Source: Planococcus sp. APC 4015 (GTDB lineage Bacteria; Actinomycetota; Actinomycetes; Actinomycetales; Microbacteriaceae). Taken from it: 36,718 nucleotides of DNA. The position numbers and the translations under genes are program-made. The stretch lies in assembly GCA_030407505.1 (NCBI GenBank), contig JASDDH010000033.1, forward strand, positions 1-36,718, given 5' to 3'. Below the pieces are notes generated by a model. That model was given only the letters and a program-made list of their open reading frames with translations. It ran no database searches and was not told the DNA's origin. Of the stretch, positions 22,186 through 31,700 are shown piece by piece (the first letter of the stretch is position 1; each line of letters begins with the position of its first letter).

Positions 22186-23834
22186 GGGCCCTCCTGCATC
22201 GGCACGCGCAGTCCGCGCTCGCGGGCGATCTCGGCGGCGTGCTCGTAGCCGGCGTCGACGTGACGCATCACACCCGTGCCGGGGTCGTTGGCGAGCACGC
22301 GCTCGAGCTTCTGGGCGGCCAGCGGCGTGCCGTCGGCGACGGTGACCTGGCCCGAATGGATCGAGCGTCCGATGCCGACTCCGCCGCCGTGGTGCAGCGA
22401 GACCCATGTCGCGCCCGAGGCCGTGTTCAGCAGGGCGTTCAACAGCGGCCAGTCGGCGATCGCGTCCGAGCCGTCCTTCATGGCCTCGGTCTCGCGATAG
22501 GGCGAGGCGACCGAACCGGAATCGAGGTGATCGCGGCCGATCACGATCGGGGCCGAGAGCTCGCCCGACGCCACCATCTCGTTGAACTTCAGCCCCGCGA
22601 GGTGGCGCTCCTGGTAACCGAGCCAGCAGATACGGGCGGGGAGGCCCTCGAAGTGCACCTTCTCGGACGCCTGCGTGATCCACCGCGCGAGCGCGGTGTC
22701 GTGCGGGAAGAGCTCGAGGATCGCCCGGTCGGTCGCCGCGATGTCGGCCGGGTCGCCCGACAGCGCCGCCCAGCGGAACGGGCCGCGACCCTCTTCGAAC
22801 TGCGGGCGGATGTAGGCCGGAACGAAGCCCGGGAACTCGAAGGCCCGCTCGAAGCCGCCGAGCTTCGCTTCGGCGCGGATCGAGTTGCCGTAGTCGAAGA
22901 CGGCGGCGCCGGCATCCTGGAAGCCGACCATCGCCTCGACCTGCCGGGCCATGCTGCGCCGGGACTTCTCGGTGAAGCCCTCGGCATCGGCGGTGGCAGC
23001 CGCCTTCCACTCGTCGACGGGGATGCCCTCGGGAAGGTAGGCGAGCGGGTCGTGGGCGCTGGTCTGGTCGGTGACGATGTCGATCGCGACCCCGCGCTCT
23101 AGCAGCTCGGGGAAGACCGTCGCGGCGTTGCCGACGATGCCGACCGACAGCGCCTCGCCCGCGTCCTTGGCCGCCAGCGCGCGTTCGACCGCGTGGTCGA
23201 GGTCGGTCGAGTACTCGTCGAGGTAGCCGTGCTCGACGCGGCGCGCCAGGCGGGATTCGTCGACGTCGACGACGAGGACGGCACCGCCGTTCATCGTGAC
23301 CGCGAGAGGCTGGGCGCCGCCCATGCCACCCGCACCGCCGGTCAGGGTGAGGGTGCCGGCGAGGCTGTCGCGCCCGAGCGAGCGCGCCACGGCGGCGAAG
23401 GTCTCGTACGTGCCCTGCAGGATGCCCTGCGTGCCGATGTAGATCCACGAACCGGCCGTCATCTGGCCGTACATCGTCAGCCCGAGCGCCTCGAGCCGGC
23501 GGAACTCCGGCCACGTGGCCCAGTCGCCGACGAGGTTCGAGTTGGCGATGAGCACACGGGGCGCCCACTCGTGGGTGCGGAAGACCCCGACGGGCTTGCC
23601 CGACTGCACGAGCAGCGTCTCGTCGTCCTCGAGTGTCGTCAGGGTGCGCACGATCGCGTCGTAGGCCTCCCACGAGCGCGCCGCCTTGCCGGTGCCGCCG
23701 TAGACGACGAGGTCTTCGGGGTGCTCGGCGACCTCGGGGTCGAGGTTGTTCATGAGCATGCGCATCGCCGCCTCGGTCTGCCAGCTCTTGGCGACCAGGG
23801 TGTTGCCGCGGGCGGCTCGGATCTGACGGGACAT
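22182..23834 (-). CDS. hutU: Urocanate hydratase (HutU)
   Basis: A 550-residue urocanase, full length for the family (about 550-560). It uses NAD+ as an electrophile to hydrate urocanate to imidazolonepropionate. Highly conserved stretches are all present: [76 protein letters not shown], and toward the end [13 protein letters not shown] and RHVDAGYE. On the minus strand GAAGGAA is the RBS before ATG 23834. IclR lies 25 bases upstream on the same strand, and the M20 gene overlaps the stop. Histidine ammonia-lyase (hutH), which makes urocanate, is not in this window. Confidence 0.97.
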   Translation of the reverse strand: MSRQIRAARGNTLVAKSWQTEAAMRMLMNNLDPEVAEHPEDLVVYGGTGKAARSWEAYDAIVRTLTTLEDDETLLVQSGKPVGVFRTHEWAPRVLIANSNLVGDWATWPEFRRLEALGLTMYGQMTAGSWIYIGTQGILQGTYETFAAVARSLGRDSLAGTLTLTGGAGGMGGAQPLAVTMNGGAVLVVDVDESRLARRVEHGYLDEYSTDLDHAVERALAAKDAGEALSVGIVGNAATVFPELLERGVAIDIVTDQTSAHDPLAYLPEGIPVDEWKAAATADAEGFTEKSRRSMARQVEAMVGFQDAGAAVFDYGNSIRAEAKLGGFERAFEFPGFVPAYIRPQFEEGRGPFRWAALSGDPADIAATDRAILELFPHDTALARWITQASEKVHFEGLPARICWLGYQERHLAGLKFNEMVASGELSAPIVIGRDHLDSGSVASPYRETEAMKDGSDAIADWPLLNALLNTASGATWVSLHHGGGVGIGRSIHSGQVTVADGTPLAAQKLERVLANDPGTGVMRHVDAGYEHAAEIARERGLRVPMQEGP

Positions 23835-23859
23835 CTGCGTTCCTTCGGTGACGGGTGAT

Positions 23860-24504
23860 TCAGGGGGTCAGGCCGGCAGACAGCCGGTCGGCTGCCGCGG
23901 CCAGCAGAGCGCCGTGGGCGAGCGCCGCGGATTCGGGCATCCGGTAACTGGGGACGAGGAGGCTGAGGGCGGCGACGATGCGCCCGGCGGCGCTGATCGG
24001 CGCGGCGATCGCGGTGACGTCGCGCTCGATGCCGCGCTCGACGACGACGAAGCCCGCGTCGGGGGTCGCCCCGGTCAGAGCTGCGCCGGCGGCGGATCCG
24101 TCGAGGGCGACCGTGCGGCCGACCCAGTTGGCATGGCGCACCGAATGCGACCCTTCGACGATGCCGATGTACAGCGCCGTGTCGGCGTGCCCCGGCACGC
24201 TCAGGTAGACCGATTCCCCGGTCTCGCGCTCGAGGGCGACCATCTCGTCGTGGCAGAGGTCGATGAGCGATTCGTGACCGAGGGCCTGCGCGCCGAGCTG
24301 GACCAGTCGCGGCCCGGCACGGTAGCCGTCGTCGTCCTTGCGCACGAAGCCCGATGCCTCGAGGGTGCGCAGGAGCCGGAGCGCGGTCGACGGAGCCAGC
24401 TCGACGGCGCGCGACGCGTCGGCGAGCGTGGTGCTGCCTGCCTCGCAGACGTTGGCGAGCAGGGCGAGCGCTCTTTCGACCGTGCGTGTGGACTGCTCGC
24501 TCAC
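23860..24504 (-). CDS. IclR-family regulator of the hut operon
   Basis: A 214-residue IclR-type regulator. The winged HTH (residues 5-65: [49 protein letters not shown]) is followed by the IclR effector domain ([30 protein letters not shown] ... [32 protein letters not shown]). GTG 24504 is chosen: on the minus strand AAGGAG ends five bases before it, and longer frames have no RBS. As first gene of IclR-hutU-M20-hutF-hutI it should sense a histidine-pathway metabolite, urocanate being the usual inducer of hut systems; that is inference. The AT-rich gap upstream is the probable operator. Confidence 0.92.
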   Translation of the reverse strand: MSEQSTRTVERALALLANVCEAGSTTLADASRAVELAPSTALRLLRTLEASGFVRKDDDGYRAGPRLVQLGAQALGHESLIDLCHDEMVALERETGESVYLSVPGHADTALYIGIVEGSHSVRHANWVGRTVALDGSAAGAALTGATPDAGFVVVERGIERDVTAIAAPISAAGRIVAALSLLVPSYRMPESAALAHGALLAAAADRLSAGLTP

Positions 24505-24514
24505 TGCTCTCCTT

Positions 24515-24539
24515 GTGTGCCATTCAATAAAATACACGT
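24515..24539 (-). promoter_or_regulatory. AT-rich promoter/operator candidate of the hut operon
   Basis: This is the most AT-rich stretch in the neighbourhood (ATTCAATAAAATA). GTGT and ACAC arms flank the imperfect dyad ATTCAATAAAAT (8 of 12 symmetric). On the minus strand it offers TATTTT/TATTGA as a -10 just upstream of the IclR RBS. An IclR-type dimer site overlapping the promoter would fit autoregulation. Confidence 0.45.
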
Positions 24540-24586
24540 GCCACCAGACGGAATCAAGCATTGCGCCTGGAGTAGATCGTGCCCGG

Positions 24587-24592
24587 TAGCGT
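24587..24592 (+). promoter_or_regulatory. -10 element TAGCGT, leaderless start of the SIP gene
   Basis: TAGCGT is followed by exactly six bases (GAGGGT) and GTG 24599. Transcription should start at the initiation codon. TTGCGC at 24561-24566 is a possible -35, though the 20-bp gap is long. Confidence 0.6.
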
Positions 24593-24598
24593 GAGGGT

Positions 24599-25378
24599 GT
24601 GGCCCTTTCCTCTCGCACCGCCCCGCGCACGCCCAAGCCGACGATCGAGCTGGAGGTCGTCTCGACGACGCGGCTCAGCCCGCACCTCGTGCGCGTGCGT
24701 CTCGGCGGCGACGGCTTCGCGCGGTTCCAGGACCGCGTCGACACCGACAAGTACGCCAAGCTCAAGTTCACGACCCCCGAGGGCGACCCGGTCACCCGCA
24801 CGTACACGATCCGCCGGGTCGACGCCGATGCGCAGGTGCTCGAGATCGACTTCGTCGTGCACGGCGACGAAGGTCTCGCCGGACCGTGGGCGGCATCGGT
24901 GCGGCCGGGCGCCGCGCTGACCATCCTGGGGCCGGGGGGCGGGTACGCCCCGAACCCGGATGCCGACTGGTACCTGTTCGTCGGAGACCTCTCCGCGGTA
25001 CCGGCGATCGCGTCGGCACTCGAATCCCTCGCGACGGATGCCGTGGGCCTGGCGATCATCGAGGTCGAATCGGCCGACGCGGTGCTCGAGCTCACGGCGC
25101 CGGCCGGGGTCGGCGTGCAGTGGATCGTGGACCCCGACCACGAGGTCGACCGCCTCGCGAACGCCGTGCGTGCCGCGACGTGGCGCGACGGGCACGTCGA
25201 CGTCTTCGCCCACGGCGAGCGCGAATCGATGAAGGCGCTGCGCCCCGCCCTGTTCGAGGAGCGGGGACTCGAGCGCTCGCAGGTGTCGCTTTCGGGCTAC
25301 TGGGCGCGGGGACGCACCGAAGACCGGTTCCAGGCCGAGAAGCGCGAGCCCGTCGGGCAGTTCTTCCCCGAGGCCTGA
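24599..25378 (+). CDS. Siderophore-interacting protein (ferric-siderophore reductase)
   Basis: A 259-residue SIP-family flavoprotein (FAD-binding type 9 plus a C-terminal NAD(P)H-binding part). The FAD motif RTYT (67-70 in VTRTYTIRR) and the flavin-phosphate loop ILGPGGGYAP are clear. The second half has the typical FVGDLSAVPAIASALESL and ends in SGYWARGRTEDRF, the family's last conserved block. Such enzymes reduce Fe(III)-siderophores in the cytoplasm to release iron. No siderophore uptake or synthesis gene is adjacent. The leaderless GTG start is supported by the -10 at 24587. It is divergent from the hut operon. Confidence 0.93.
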   Translation: MALSSRTAPRTPKPTIELEVVSTTRLSPHLVRVRLGGDGFARFQDRVDTDKYAKLKFTTPEGDPVTRTYTIRRVDADAQVLEIDFVVHGDEGLAGPWAASVRPGAALTILGPGGGYAPNPDADWYLFVGDLSAVPAIASALESLATDAVGLAIIEVESADAVLELTAPAGVGVQWIVDPDHEVDRLANAVRAATWRDGHVDVFAHGERESMKALRPALFEERGLERSQVSLSGYWARGRTEDRFQAEKREPVGQFFPEA

Positions 25379-25423
25379 GCGGGGCGGACTCCTCTCCCCG
25401 GGCGCCGCGCAGGCGGGCGCGCC

Positions 25424-25429
25424 TACACT
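25424..25429 (+). promoter_or_regulatory. -10 element TACACT
   Basis: TACACT lies between the SIP gene and the next membrane protein. It would give a leader of about 42 bases before GTG 25478. AGGAA (25469-25473) is the RBS. Confidence 0.45.
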
Positions 25430-25477
25430 GGAGGCATCCGTTCGCACTCTCGCGACACCGCCTCCGCAGGAACCCTC

Positions 25478-26176
25478 GTGACTTCAGCTCCTTCCTCCCG
25501 CGCCTTCGACGTGCGGCACGTGCAGCTCGCCCGCGCCGCCTTCGCGGCGATCGCGGCCGTCATGATCACGTTCTCGCCCGACCACTCGGCGATCGTCGGG
25601 CTGTCGGTGTTCAGCGGCTTCGCGATCGCGACGGGTCTCGTGCACCTGCTGGCCGCGTGGCTCGTGTACCCGGCCGGACTCCGCTGGCCGTCGCTTCTAC
25701 TGGGGATCGTCTCGCTCGTGGCGGGCATGGCGGGCGGGGTCACGCCGGTGCGCACCGTCGCCGGGTTCTTCGTCGTCGTCATCGTCTGGGCCGGGATCAG
25801 CGGGATCATCGAAGGCGTCGCAGGTGTCCGCGCGCTGCGCGGCGACCGCTCCGCCGTCGTGTCGAGCGGCGTCGCCCCGTGGACCGACGGCACGCCGGCA
25901 TCCGTCATGCCGCGCAGCGATGCGCGCGACGCGGCCGTCATCGGCGGGCTCGGGGTCGTGCTCGCGGTCGCGCTGCTGTTCATCCAGCCGGGCTACGCAC
26001 TCGCCTACGCCGTCGAAGACGTGCAGGAGACCCTCACCGGCATCATCATCGCGGTGGGCGTTTTCGGCGGCTACGCCGCGATCGTCGCCGTCTACCTCGG
26101 CATCGCGGGCTTCTCGCCTCGCACGCCGGTCGCGTCCGCCGAGCAGGCCGTCGCCGAAACGAAGGACCACGCGTGA
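25478..26176 (+). CDS. DUF308/HdeD-like integral membrane protein
   Basis: A 232-residue membrane protein with six or seven hydrophobic segments. Segments in the first half are spaced as in DUF308/HdeD-type proteins (ARAAFAAIAAVMITF, IVGLSVFSGFAIATGLVHLLAAWLV, SLLLGIVSLVAGMAGGV, TVAGFFVVVIVWAGISGIIEGVAGVRALRG). A hydrophilic loop at about 130-150 is followed by two more helices. No catalytic residues are evident. Its GTG start at 25478 has a modest AGGAA RBS. The stop overlaps the next gene's GTG (GTGA, 26173-26176), so the two membrane proteins are coupled and may form a complex. The function is unknown. Confidence 0.72.
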   Translation: MTSAPSSRAFDVRHVQLARAAFAAIAAVMITFSPDHSAIVGLSVFSGFAIATGLVHLLAAWLVYPAGLRWPSLLLGIVSLVAGMAGGVTPVRTVAGFFVVVIVWAGISGIIEGVAGVRALRGDRSAVVSSGVAPWTDGTPASVMPRSDARDAAVIGGLGVVLAVALLFIQPGYALAYAVEDVQETLTGIIIAVGVFGGYAAIVAVYLGIAGFSPRTPVASAEQAVAETKDHA

Positions 26177-26535
26177 CCGACCGTCCCACCCGCCGCGACC
26201 TCATGAAGCCCGTGCAGCTGCTCGGGCTCGCCTTCGGCTCCGCCCTGTTCGCCGGAATCGTCACCCTCGTGACGATGGGGTTCTTCCAGCAGCGGTTCGA
26301 GGGCCAGTCCGAGCGGGCGCTCGTCGTCGCGGCGATCGTCGCGGGCATCACGTTCATCGTCGTGCTCGTGGGCCTCGCGCTGCTCATCCTCGCCGTCGAC
26401 CCCGCTCAGGTGACCAAGGTCGTCGACCGGCCGGTGCTCATCGAGAGCGACGAGAAGAACGCGGCGCCGGATGCCGGGGATCCCGGTTCCGGTGCTTCGG
26501 GTTCCGACGGTCCGGGCCCCGACGCGAAGCCCTAG
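26173..26535 (+). CDS. Small two-helix membrane protein, unknown function
   Basis: A 120-residue protein I do not recognise. The first 12 residues are basic (TDRPTRRDLMKP). Two membrane helices follow (about 13-35 and 48-73), joined by a short polar loop (QQRFEGQSER). The C-terminal 40 residues are acidic and low complexity, rich in Asp, Gly, Ser and Pro. The start is GTG 26173, overlapping the previous stop. An ATG at 26203, inside the first helix region, is a less likely alternative. Codon use is like that of its neighbours. It is probably a partner of the preceding DUF308-like protein. A hairpin follows. Confidence 0.75.
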   Translation: MTDRPTRRDLMKPVQLLGLAFGSALFAGIVTLVTMGFFQQRFEGQSERALVVAAIVAGITFIVVLVGLALLILAVDPAQVTKVVDRPVLIESDEKNAAPDAGDPGSGASGSDGPGPDAKP

Positions 26536-26620
26536 TACCCGGGGCTCGCGCTCCCGACATCGGTGGATGACCGCGCATACGCCGCCCGCGGGCGAGCGCG
26601 CCACATCCCTGCGACCGCGC

Positions 26621-26656
26621 CGGCAGTTTTCGGGGTGCGGCCGCAGCAAACTGCCG
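26621..26656. terminator. Hairpin between convergent membrane-protein gene and purB
   Basis: CGGCAGTTT (26621-26629) pairs with AAACTGCCG (26648-26656), and TGCGGCCGCA inside is self-complementary. The A/T-containing arms give a short T or A run on each strand, so it may work in both directions. Confidence 0.75.
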
Positions 26657-26668
26657 CGCTCGAGAGCG

Positions 26669-28051
26669 TCAGCCCAGTTCGTCGACCAGCGTCGACGCGA
26701 GCCCGGTGTACGTGCCGGGCGTCAGCGCGACGAGGCGCTGCTTGGCGGCGTCGCCGATGTCGAGACCCTGCACGAACTCGGCGAGCTCCACGGCCCCCAC
26801 GCGGCGACCGCGGGTGAGGTCCTTCAGCAGGGCGTAGGGGTCGGTGATCTGCGAACGGCCGGCCGCGATCTCGGCGCGCACGACCGTCTGGATGGCTTCG
26901 GCGAGCACCTCCCAGTTCGCGTCGAGATCGGCATCCAGAACCGCCTGCGCGAGCGAGATCTCACCGAGCCCGCGCTGCAGGTTGTCCAGCGCGAGCAGCG
27001 AATGGCCGAACGCGACCCCGATGTTGCGCTGCGTGGTCGAGTCGGTGAGGTCGCGCTGCATGCGTGAGGTCACGAGCGTCTGCGAGAGGGTCGTCAGCAG
27101 ACCGCCCGCGATCTCGAGATTCGCCTCCGCGTTCTCGAAGCGGATCGGGTTGATCTTGTGCGGCATCGTCGACGAGCCGGTCGCGCCCGCGACGGGGATC
27201 TGCGAGAAGAAGCCGAGCGAGATGTACGTCCAGACATCGGTCGCGAGGTTGTGCAGGATGCCGCCGGCATGCCGCACGCGGTCGTACAGCTCGACCTGCC
27301 AGTCGTGCGACTCGATCTGGGTCGTCAGCACATTGAAGCCCAGACCGAGTCCCTCGATGAACGAGCGCGACAACTCCACCCAGTCGACCGAGGGCTCGGC
27401 GGCCAGATGCGCCGACCAGGTGCCCGTCGCTCCCGAGAACTTCGCGAGATAGTCGCCGCTCTCGATCTGAGACGCCACGCGCTCGAGGCGCCACGCGAAG
27501 ACGGCGATCTCCTTGCCCATCGTCGAGGGCGTGGCCGGCTGTCCGTGCGTGCGGCTCAGCATCGCGGCATCCCGATGCGCGACCGCGATCTCGCGGAGTG
27601 CCGAGATCACGAGCCGCAGCTTCGGCAGCCACACGCTCTCGACGGCGCGCTTCACGGTGAGGGCGTACGAGGTGGAGTTGATGTCCTCGCTCGTCGCGGC
27701 GAAATGGGTGAGCTCGGCGATGCCGTCGAGTCCGAGGGTCGAGAGGCGGTCGCGCACGAGGTACTCGACGGCCTTCACGTCGTGACGGGTGACGGCCTCC
27801 TTCTCGGCGAGCCAGTCGATCTCGGCCTGGCCGAACTCGAGGTACAGCGCCCGCAGACGCGCCTTTTCGTCAGCCGACAGCGGCGCCGTGCCGAAGAGCG
27901 AACGGTCGGTGAGCGCGATCAGCCATTCGACCTCGACCTCGACGCGGGCACGGTTGAGACCGGCCTCCGAAAGGTAGTCGGCGAGGCCCGCGACAGCGGC
28001 GCGATACCGGCCGTCGAGGGGGCTGAGGGGCTGAGGGGGCAAAGAGGTCAC
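26669..28051 (-). CDS. purB: Adenylosuccinate lyase (PurB)
   Basis: A 460-residue adenylosuccinate lyase of the fumarase/aspartase superfamily. It acts twice in purine synthesis, releasing fumarate from SAICAR and from adenylosuccinate. Marks are the N-terminal LSPLDGRYR, the TSEDINSTSYAL segment, catalytic-His SRTHGQPATPSTMGKE, SHDWQVELYDRVRHAG and the superfamily signature GSSTMPHKINPIRFENAEAN. This is the E. coli-like PurB type of about 456-460 residues. GTG 28051 is chosen because GGGAG lies four bases upstream on the minus strand; the longer frame belongs to the phosphatase gene's shadow. The phosphatase gene is 26 bases upstream on the same strand, so purB is probably second in a two-gene operon. 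Confidence 0.96.
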   Translation of the reverse strand: MTSLPPQPLSPLDGRYRAAVAGLADYLSEAGLNRARVEVEVEWLIALTDRSLFGTAPLSADEKARLRALYLEFGQAEIDWLAEKEAVTRHDVKAVEYLVRDRLSTLGLDGIAELTHFAATSEDINSTSYALTVKRAVESVWLPKLRLVISALREIAVAHRDAAMLSRTHGQPATPSTMGKEIAVFAWRLERVASQIESGDYLAKFSGATGTWSAHLAAEPSVDWVELSRSFIEGLGLGFNVLTTQIESHDWQVELYDRVRHAGGILHNLATDVWTYISLGFFSQIPVAGATGSSTMPHKINPIRFENAEANLEIAGGLLTTLSQTLVTSRMQRDLTDSTTQRNIGVAFGHSLLALDNLQRGLGEISLAQAVLDADLDANWEVLAEAIQTVVRAEIAAGRSQITDPYALLKDLTRGRRVGAVELAEFVQGLDIGDAAKQRLVALTPGTYTGLASTLVDELG

Positions 28052-28077
28052 GGGGCTCCCGTCGGCGGATCCCGGCG

Positions 28078-28584
28078 TCAGAGCGCCGGACGGATCGCGG
28101 GTTCGAGCTGCCGGAAGAGCGCCCGGCTGGCACCCTCGATCATAGCGAGCACGTCGTCGAACATTCCCGGCCCGGCATAGTACGGATCGGGTACGTCCAT
28201 CGTCGAGGGCGACGGATCGAACGACATGAGCAAGGCGATCTTGTCGGCATCGCCGTCGTTGCGGGCCCAGCCCCGCAGGATCCGCTCGTGTGTGCGGTCC
28301 AGCGCGACGATCAGGTCGCTGCGCGCGAAGTCCTCCTGCGTGAACTGCCGCGCCCGGTGGTGCCCGCCGTCGTAGCCGCGGCGCGAGAGGGCTTCGATCG
28401 TGCGGTGGTCGGCGCGCTCGCCGAGGTGCCAGTCGCCCGTGCCCGCGCTGGCCGTCGCGACGCGGGGACCCAGGCCCGCGGCATCCGCGAAGGATCGCAG
28501 CACCACCTCGGCCATCGGCGAGCGGCAGATGTTCCCGGTGCACACGAAGACGACGCGGAAAGGATCACCGTCGGTCGCCGTCAT
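28078..28584 (-). CDS. Low-molecular-weight protein-tyrosine phosphatase
   Basis: A 168-residue arsenate reductase-fold tyrosine phosphatase. The P-loop is FVCTGNICRSPMAE (CX5R with C15 and R21). The general-acid Asp is in DPYYAGPGMFDDVLAMIE near the C-terminus. It dephosphorylates phosphotyrosine proteins in the cytoplasm or, in some actinobacteria, after export. Starts four and five codons earlier (ATG 28596 and 28593) are in frame but no RBS decides between them. ATG 28584 brings the protein closest to the family start, and CATGAT lies seven bases before it. It precedes purB on the same strand. Confidence 0.92.
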   Translation of the reverse strand: MTATDGDPFRVVFVCTGNICRSPMAEVVLRSFADAAGLGPRVATASAGTGDWHLGERADHRTIEALSRRGYDGGHHRARQFTQEDFARSDLIVALDRTHERILRGWARNDGDADKIALLMSFDPSPSTMDVPDPYYAGPGMFDDVLAMIEGASRALFRQLEPAIRPAL

Positions 28585-28664
28585 GGGTTCCATCATGGCC
28601 CGCGGAGCCCGGCGCTTTCCAGCGTCGATTTCGTCGACGGATGCCGGGGGCTCCGTCTCACATC

Positions 28665-28697
28665 GTTAACCGGAACGTCTCCGCAAGGTCTTCCCCG
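28665..28697 (+). promoter_or_regulatory. Possible PHO-box-like triple repeat upstream of the nuclease gene
   Basis: Three adjacent 11-base units (GTTAACCGGAA, CGTCTCCGCAA, GGTCTTCCCCG) end over the expected -35 of the TAGCGT promoter at 28714. The first shares 7-8 of 11 positions with the actinobacterial PhoP unit GTTCACCCGGC; the others match less. It is suggestive only. Confidence 0.25.
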
Positions 28698-28713
28698 TGT
28701 CGGCCCCCTCGCC

Positions 28714-28749
28714 TAGCGTGGAAGGCCTGGGGAGGCCGCGAGGCCTCCC
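28714..28749 (+). promoter_or_regulatory. -10 TAGCGT followed by an 8-bp 5'-UTR hairpin
   Basis: TAGCGT (28714-28719) would start a transcript near 28726. GGGAGGCC (28730-28737) and GGCCTCCC (28742-28749) pair perfectly around GCGA, so a hairpin stands at the very 5' end of the mRNA. The RBS TGGAGG follows at 28764-28769. Confidence 0.5.
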
Positions 28750-28774
28750 TTGCCGCGTCCTGCTGGAGGTTTTC

Positions 28775-31700
28775 GTGCGTCGTTCCCCGCTCCGATCGTC
28801 CGCCCTCGTCGCCGTCACGGCGATCGCCGCCGCCCTGCTCGCCGCAGCGCCGGCGGCCGCGGCTCCGCCGCCCGACCTGTTGATCAGCGAGGTCGTCGAG
28901 GGTTCGAGCAACAACAAGGCGGTCGAGGTCTACAACGGCACAGGAGCCGCGGTCGACCTCGGCGCCTACTCGCTCGCGTACTACTCCAACGGCGCGACGA
29001 CGGCGAACGTGACGATTCCCCTCGTCGGCACGGTCGCCTCGGGCGACGTGCACGTGGTCGCACAGGCCAGCGCCGGCGCGGCGATCCAAGCGGTCGCCGA
29101 CCAGACCAACGGGTCGGGCTGGTTCAACGGCGACGACGCGATCGCCCTCCTGAAGTCGGGAGCCGCGATCGACACCTTCGGTCAGATCGGCTTCGACCCC
29201 GGCACCGAGTGGGGAACCGGACTCGCCTCGACCGCCGACAACACGCTGCGCCGCAACGCCGATGTGTGCGAGGGCGACGCGAACGGCGCCGACGCCTTCG
29301 ACCCGGCCACCTCGTGGACCGGCTTCGCCGTCGACACGTTCGACGGACTCGGAGCCCACACCGCCGACTGCGGCGACGTCGAGCCGCCTGCGGCATCCGT
29401 CGTCATCAACGAGTTCTCGGCGTCGACCGTCGGCACCGACGTCGAATACATCGAGCTGCTCGCGACCGGCGTCACCGACCTCTCCGGCTACGCGGTTCTC
29501 GGCGTCGAGGGTGACGCGCTCGTGGCCCCGGCCGTATCGCCGACGGGTGTCGTCGACAACGTGATCACCTTCCCGGCTCCGGATGCCGATGGTCGCTCCA
29601 CGGCGACCCTGACGGCGAACACCCTTGAGAACGGAACCCTCAGCTTCCTGCTCGTCACGGGCACCATCCCCGCCGCGGGAACCGACATCGATGCGAACGA
29701 CGACGGTGCGATCGACGAGGGTCTCGGCGTCGAGGTCGTCGACGCGGTCGCCGTGAACGACGGCACCACCGGCGACCTCACGTACGGCGGAGTCGCGCTC
29801 GGAGTCTCCTACGACGGACTGTCCTTCGCCCCGGGCGGCGCTTCGCGCATCGCCGACGGCACCGACACCGACGCCGTCGCCGACTGGGTGCGGAACGACT
29901 TCGATCTCGCGGGCATCCCGGGGTCGACGGGCACCCTCGTCGCCGGAGAGGCCGCCAACACCCCCGGCGCTGCGAACTCGCTCACCGTCGCCCCGACCGG
30001 CCCCGGTGCCGGCGAGGCGGGCTGCGACCTCGAGGTCGTGACGATCGGCTCGATCCAGGGCTCGGGCGCTGCGACTCCTGTGCCCGGAACGACCGTGCGG
30101 GTCGAAGGCGTCGTCGTCGGCGACTTCCAGACCGGCGGCTTCCAGGGCTACTACGTTCAGGATGCCGGGGACGCCGATGCCGCGACATCCGATGCGATCT
30201 TCGTCTACGCGCCCAACGGGGCCGAGGTGAGCGTCGGAGACGCCGTCAGCGTCGCGGGCGTGGTGAACGAGGCGTTCGGAATGACCCAGATCGCGACGCC
30301 CGACGTCGAGGTGTGCGCGACCGGCGCCGAGCTCCCCGCCGCGACCCCGCTCACGCTTCCGTCGACGGACGAGCAGCGCGAGGCCCTCGAGGGGATGCGG
30401 GTCAGCCTGCCGCAGCAGCTGTCGATCGGCGAGACGTTCGACTTCGCCCGCTATGGCACGATCTCGCTGACGGTCGGTCGGCAGTACCAGCCCACCGGGC
30501 TGTACGACGCCGGATCGCCCGAGGCCGTCGCCCTCGCGGCGAAGAACCTCGCCGAGTCGATCACGGTCGACGACGGACGCAGCAGCCAGAACCCCGACCC
30601 GGCGATCCACCCGAACGGGCAGACGTTCACACTCGACAATACGTTCCGCAGCGGCGATCTGCTGACGAACACGACGGGTGTGCTCGACTACCGCTTCGAC
30701 ACGTGGGCTATCCAGCCGACGCAGCCCGCCGAGTTCGCGGTCGGCAACCCGCGCACCGAGGCTCCCGACGTCGCCGGCGAGCTGACGGTGGCGAGCTTCA
30801 ACGTGCTCAACTACTTCACGACCCTCACCGGACCCGATGCGCGCGGCGCCAACGACGCCGTCGAGTTCGAGCGCCAGGAGGCCAAGATCGTCACGGCGCT
30901 CGCCGAGATCGACGCCGACGTCTTCGGGCTCATCGAGATCGAGAACAACGGCACGGCGCTCGCGACCCTCACGGCCGCGCTCAACGAGCGCCTCGGTGCC
31001 GAGGTCTACGACTACGTCGAGACGGGCCCGATCGGCACCGACGTCATCACGACGGCGCTCATGTACAAGACGGCATCCGTCACCCCGGTCGGTGCGTTCC
31101 AGCTCATGGATCAGTCCAAGGACGCCCGCTGGCTCGACGACTTCAACCGTCCGGGGCTCACGCAGGCCTTCACGGATGCCGCGGGCGCCAGCTTCACGGT
31201 CGTCGTGAACCACCTGAAGTCAAAGGGCTCCGACTGCAACGCCGTCGGCGATCCGACCGACCCGAACGGTCAGGGCAACTGCAACGGCGTGCGCACCCAG
31301 GCCGCCGCCGCGCTGGCCGACTGGCTCGCGACCGATCCGACCGGGTACGGCGCCGGACGCGAACTCGTTCTCGGCGACCTGAACTCGTACAGCCAGGAAG
31401 ACCCGATGCAGGAGCTCTACGCGGCCGGCTACGCCGACGTCGTCGGGCCGGAGTCGTACACGTACGTGTTCGACGGCCAGCTCGGCTCGCTCGACCACGC
31501 GCTCGCCGGTCCCGCGATCGCCGGTGAGGTCACGGGCGCGGCGGTGTGGAACGTCAACTCCGACGAGTCGAACCTCATCGACTACGACATGTCGTTCAAG
31601 CAGCCCGCACAGGATGCCCTCTACGCACCCGACGCGTTCCGCTCGAGCGACCACGACCCGGTCGTCGTCGGACTCGACCTGACGGCGCCCGACACGACGG

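Noticed and set aside
28658..31213. 851-codon open frame antisense to the nuclease gene
   Set aside because: It is an artefact of GC-rich codon bias: Arg/Val/Gly-rich, with no family features, opposite a gene with intact domains.
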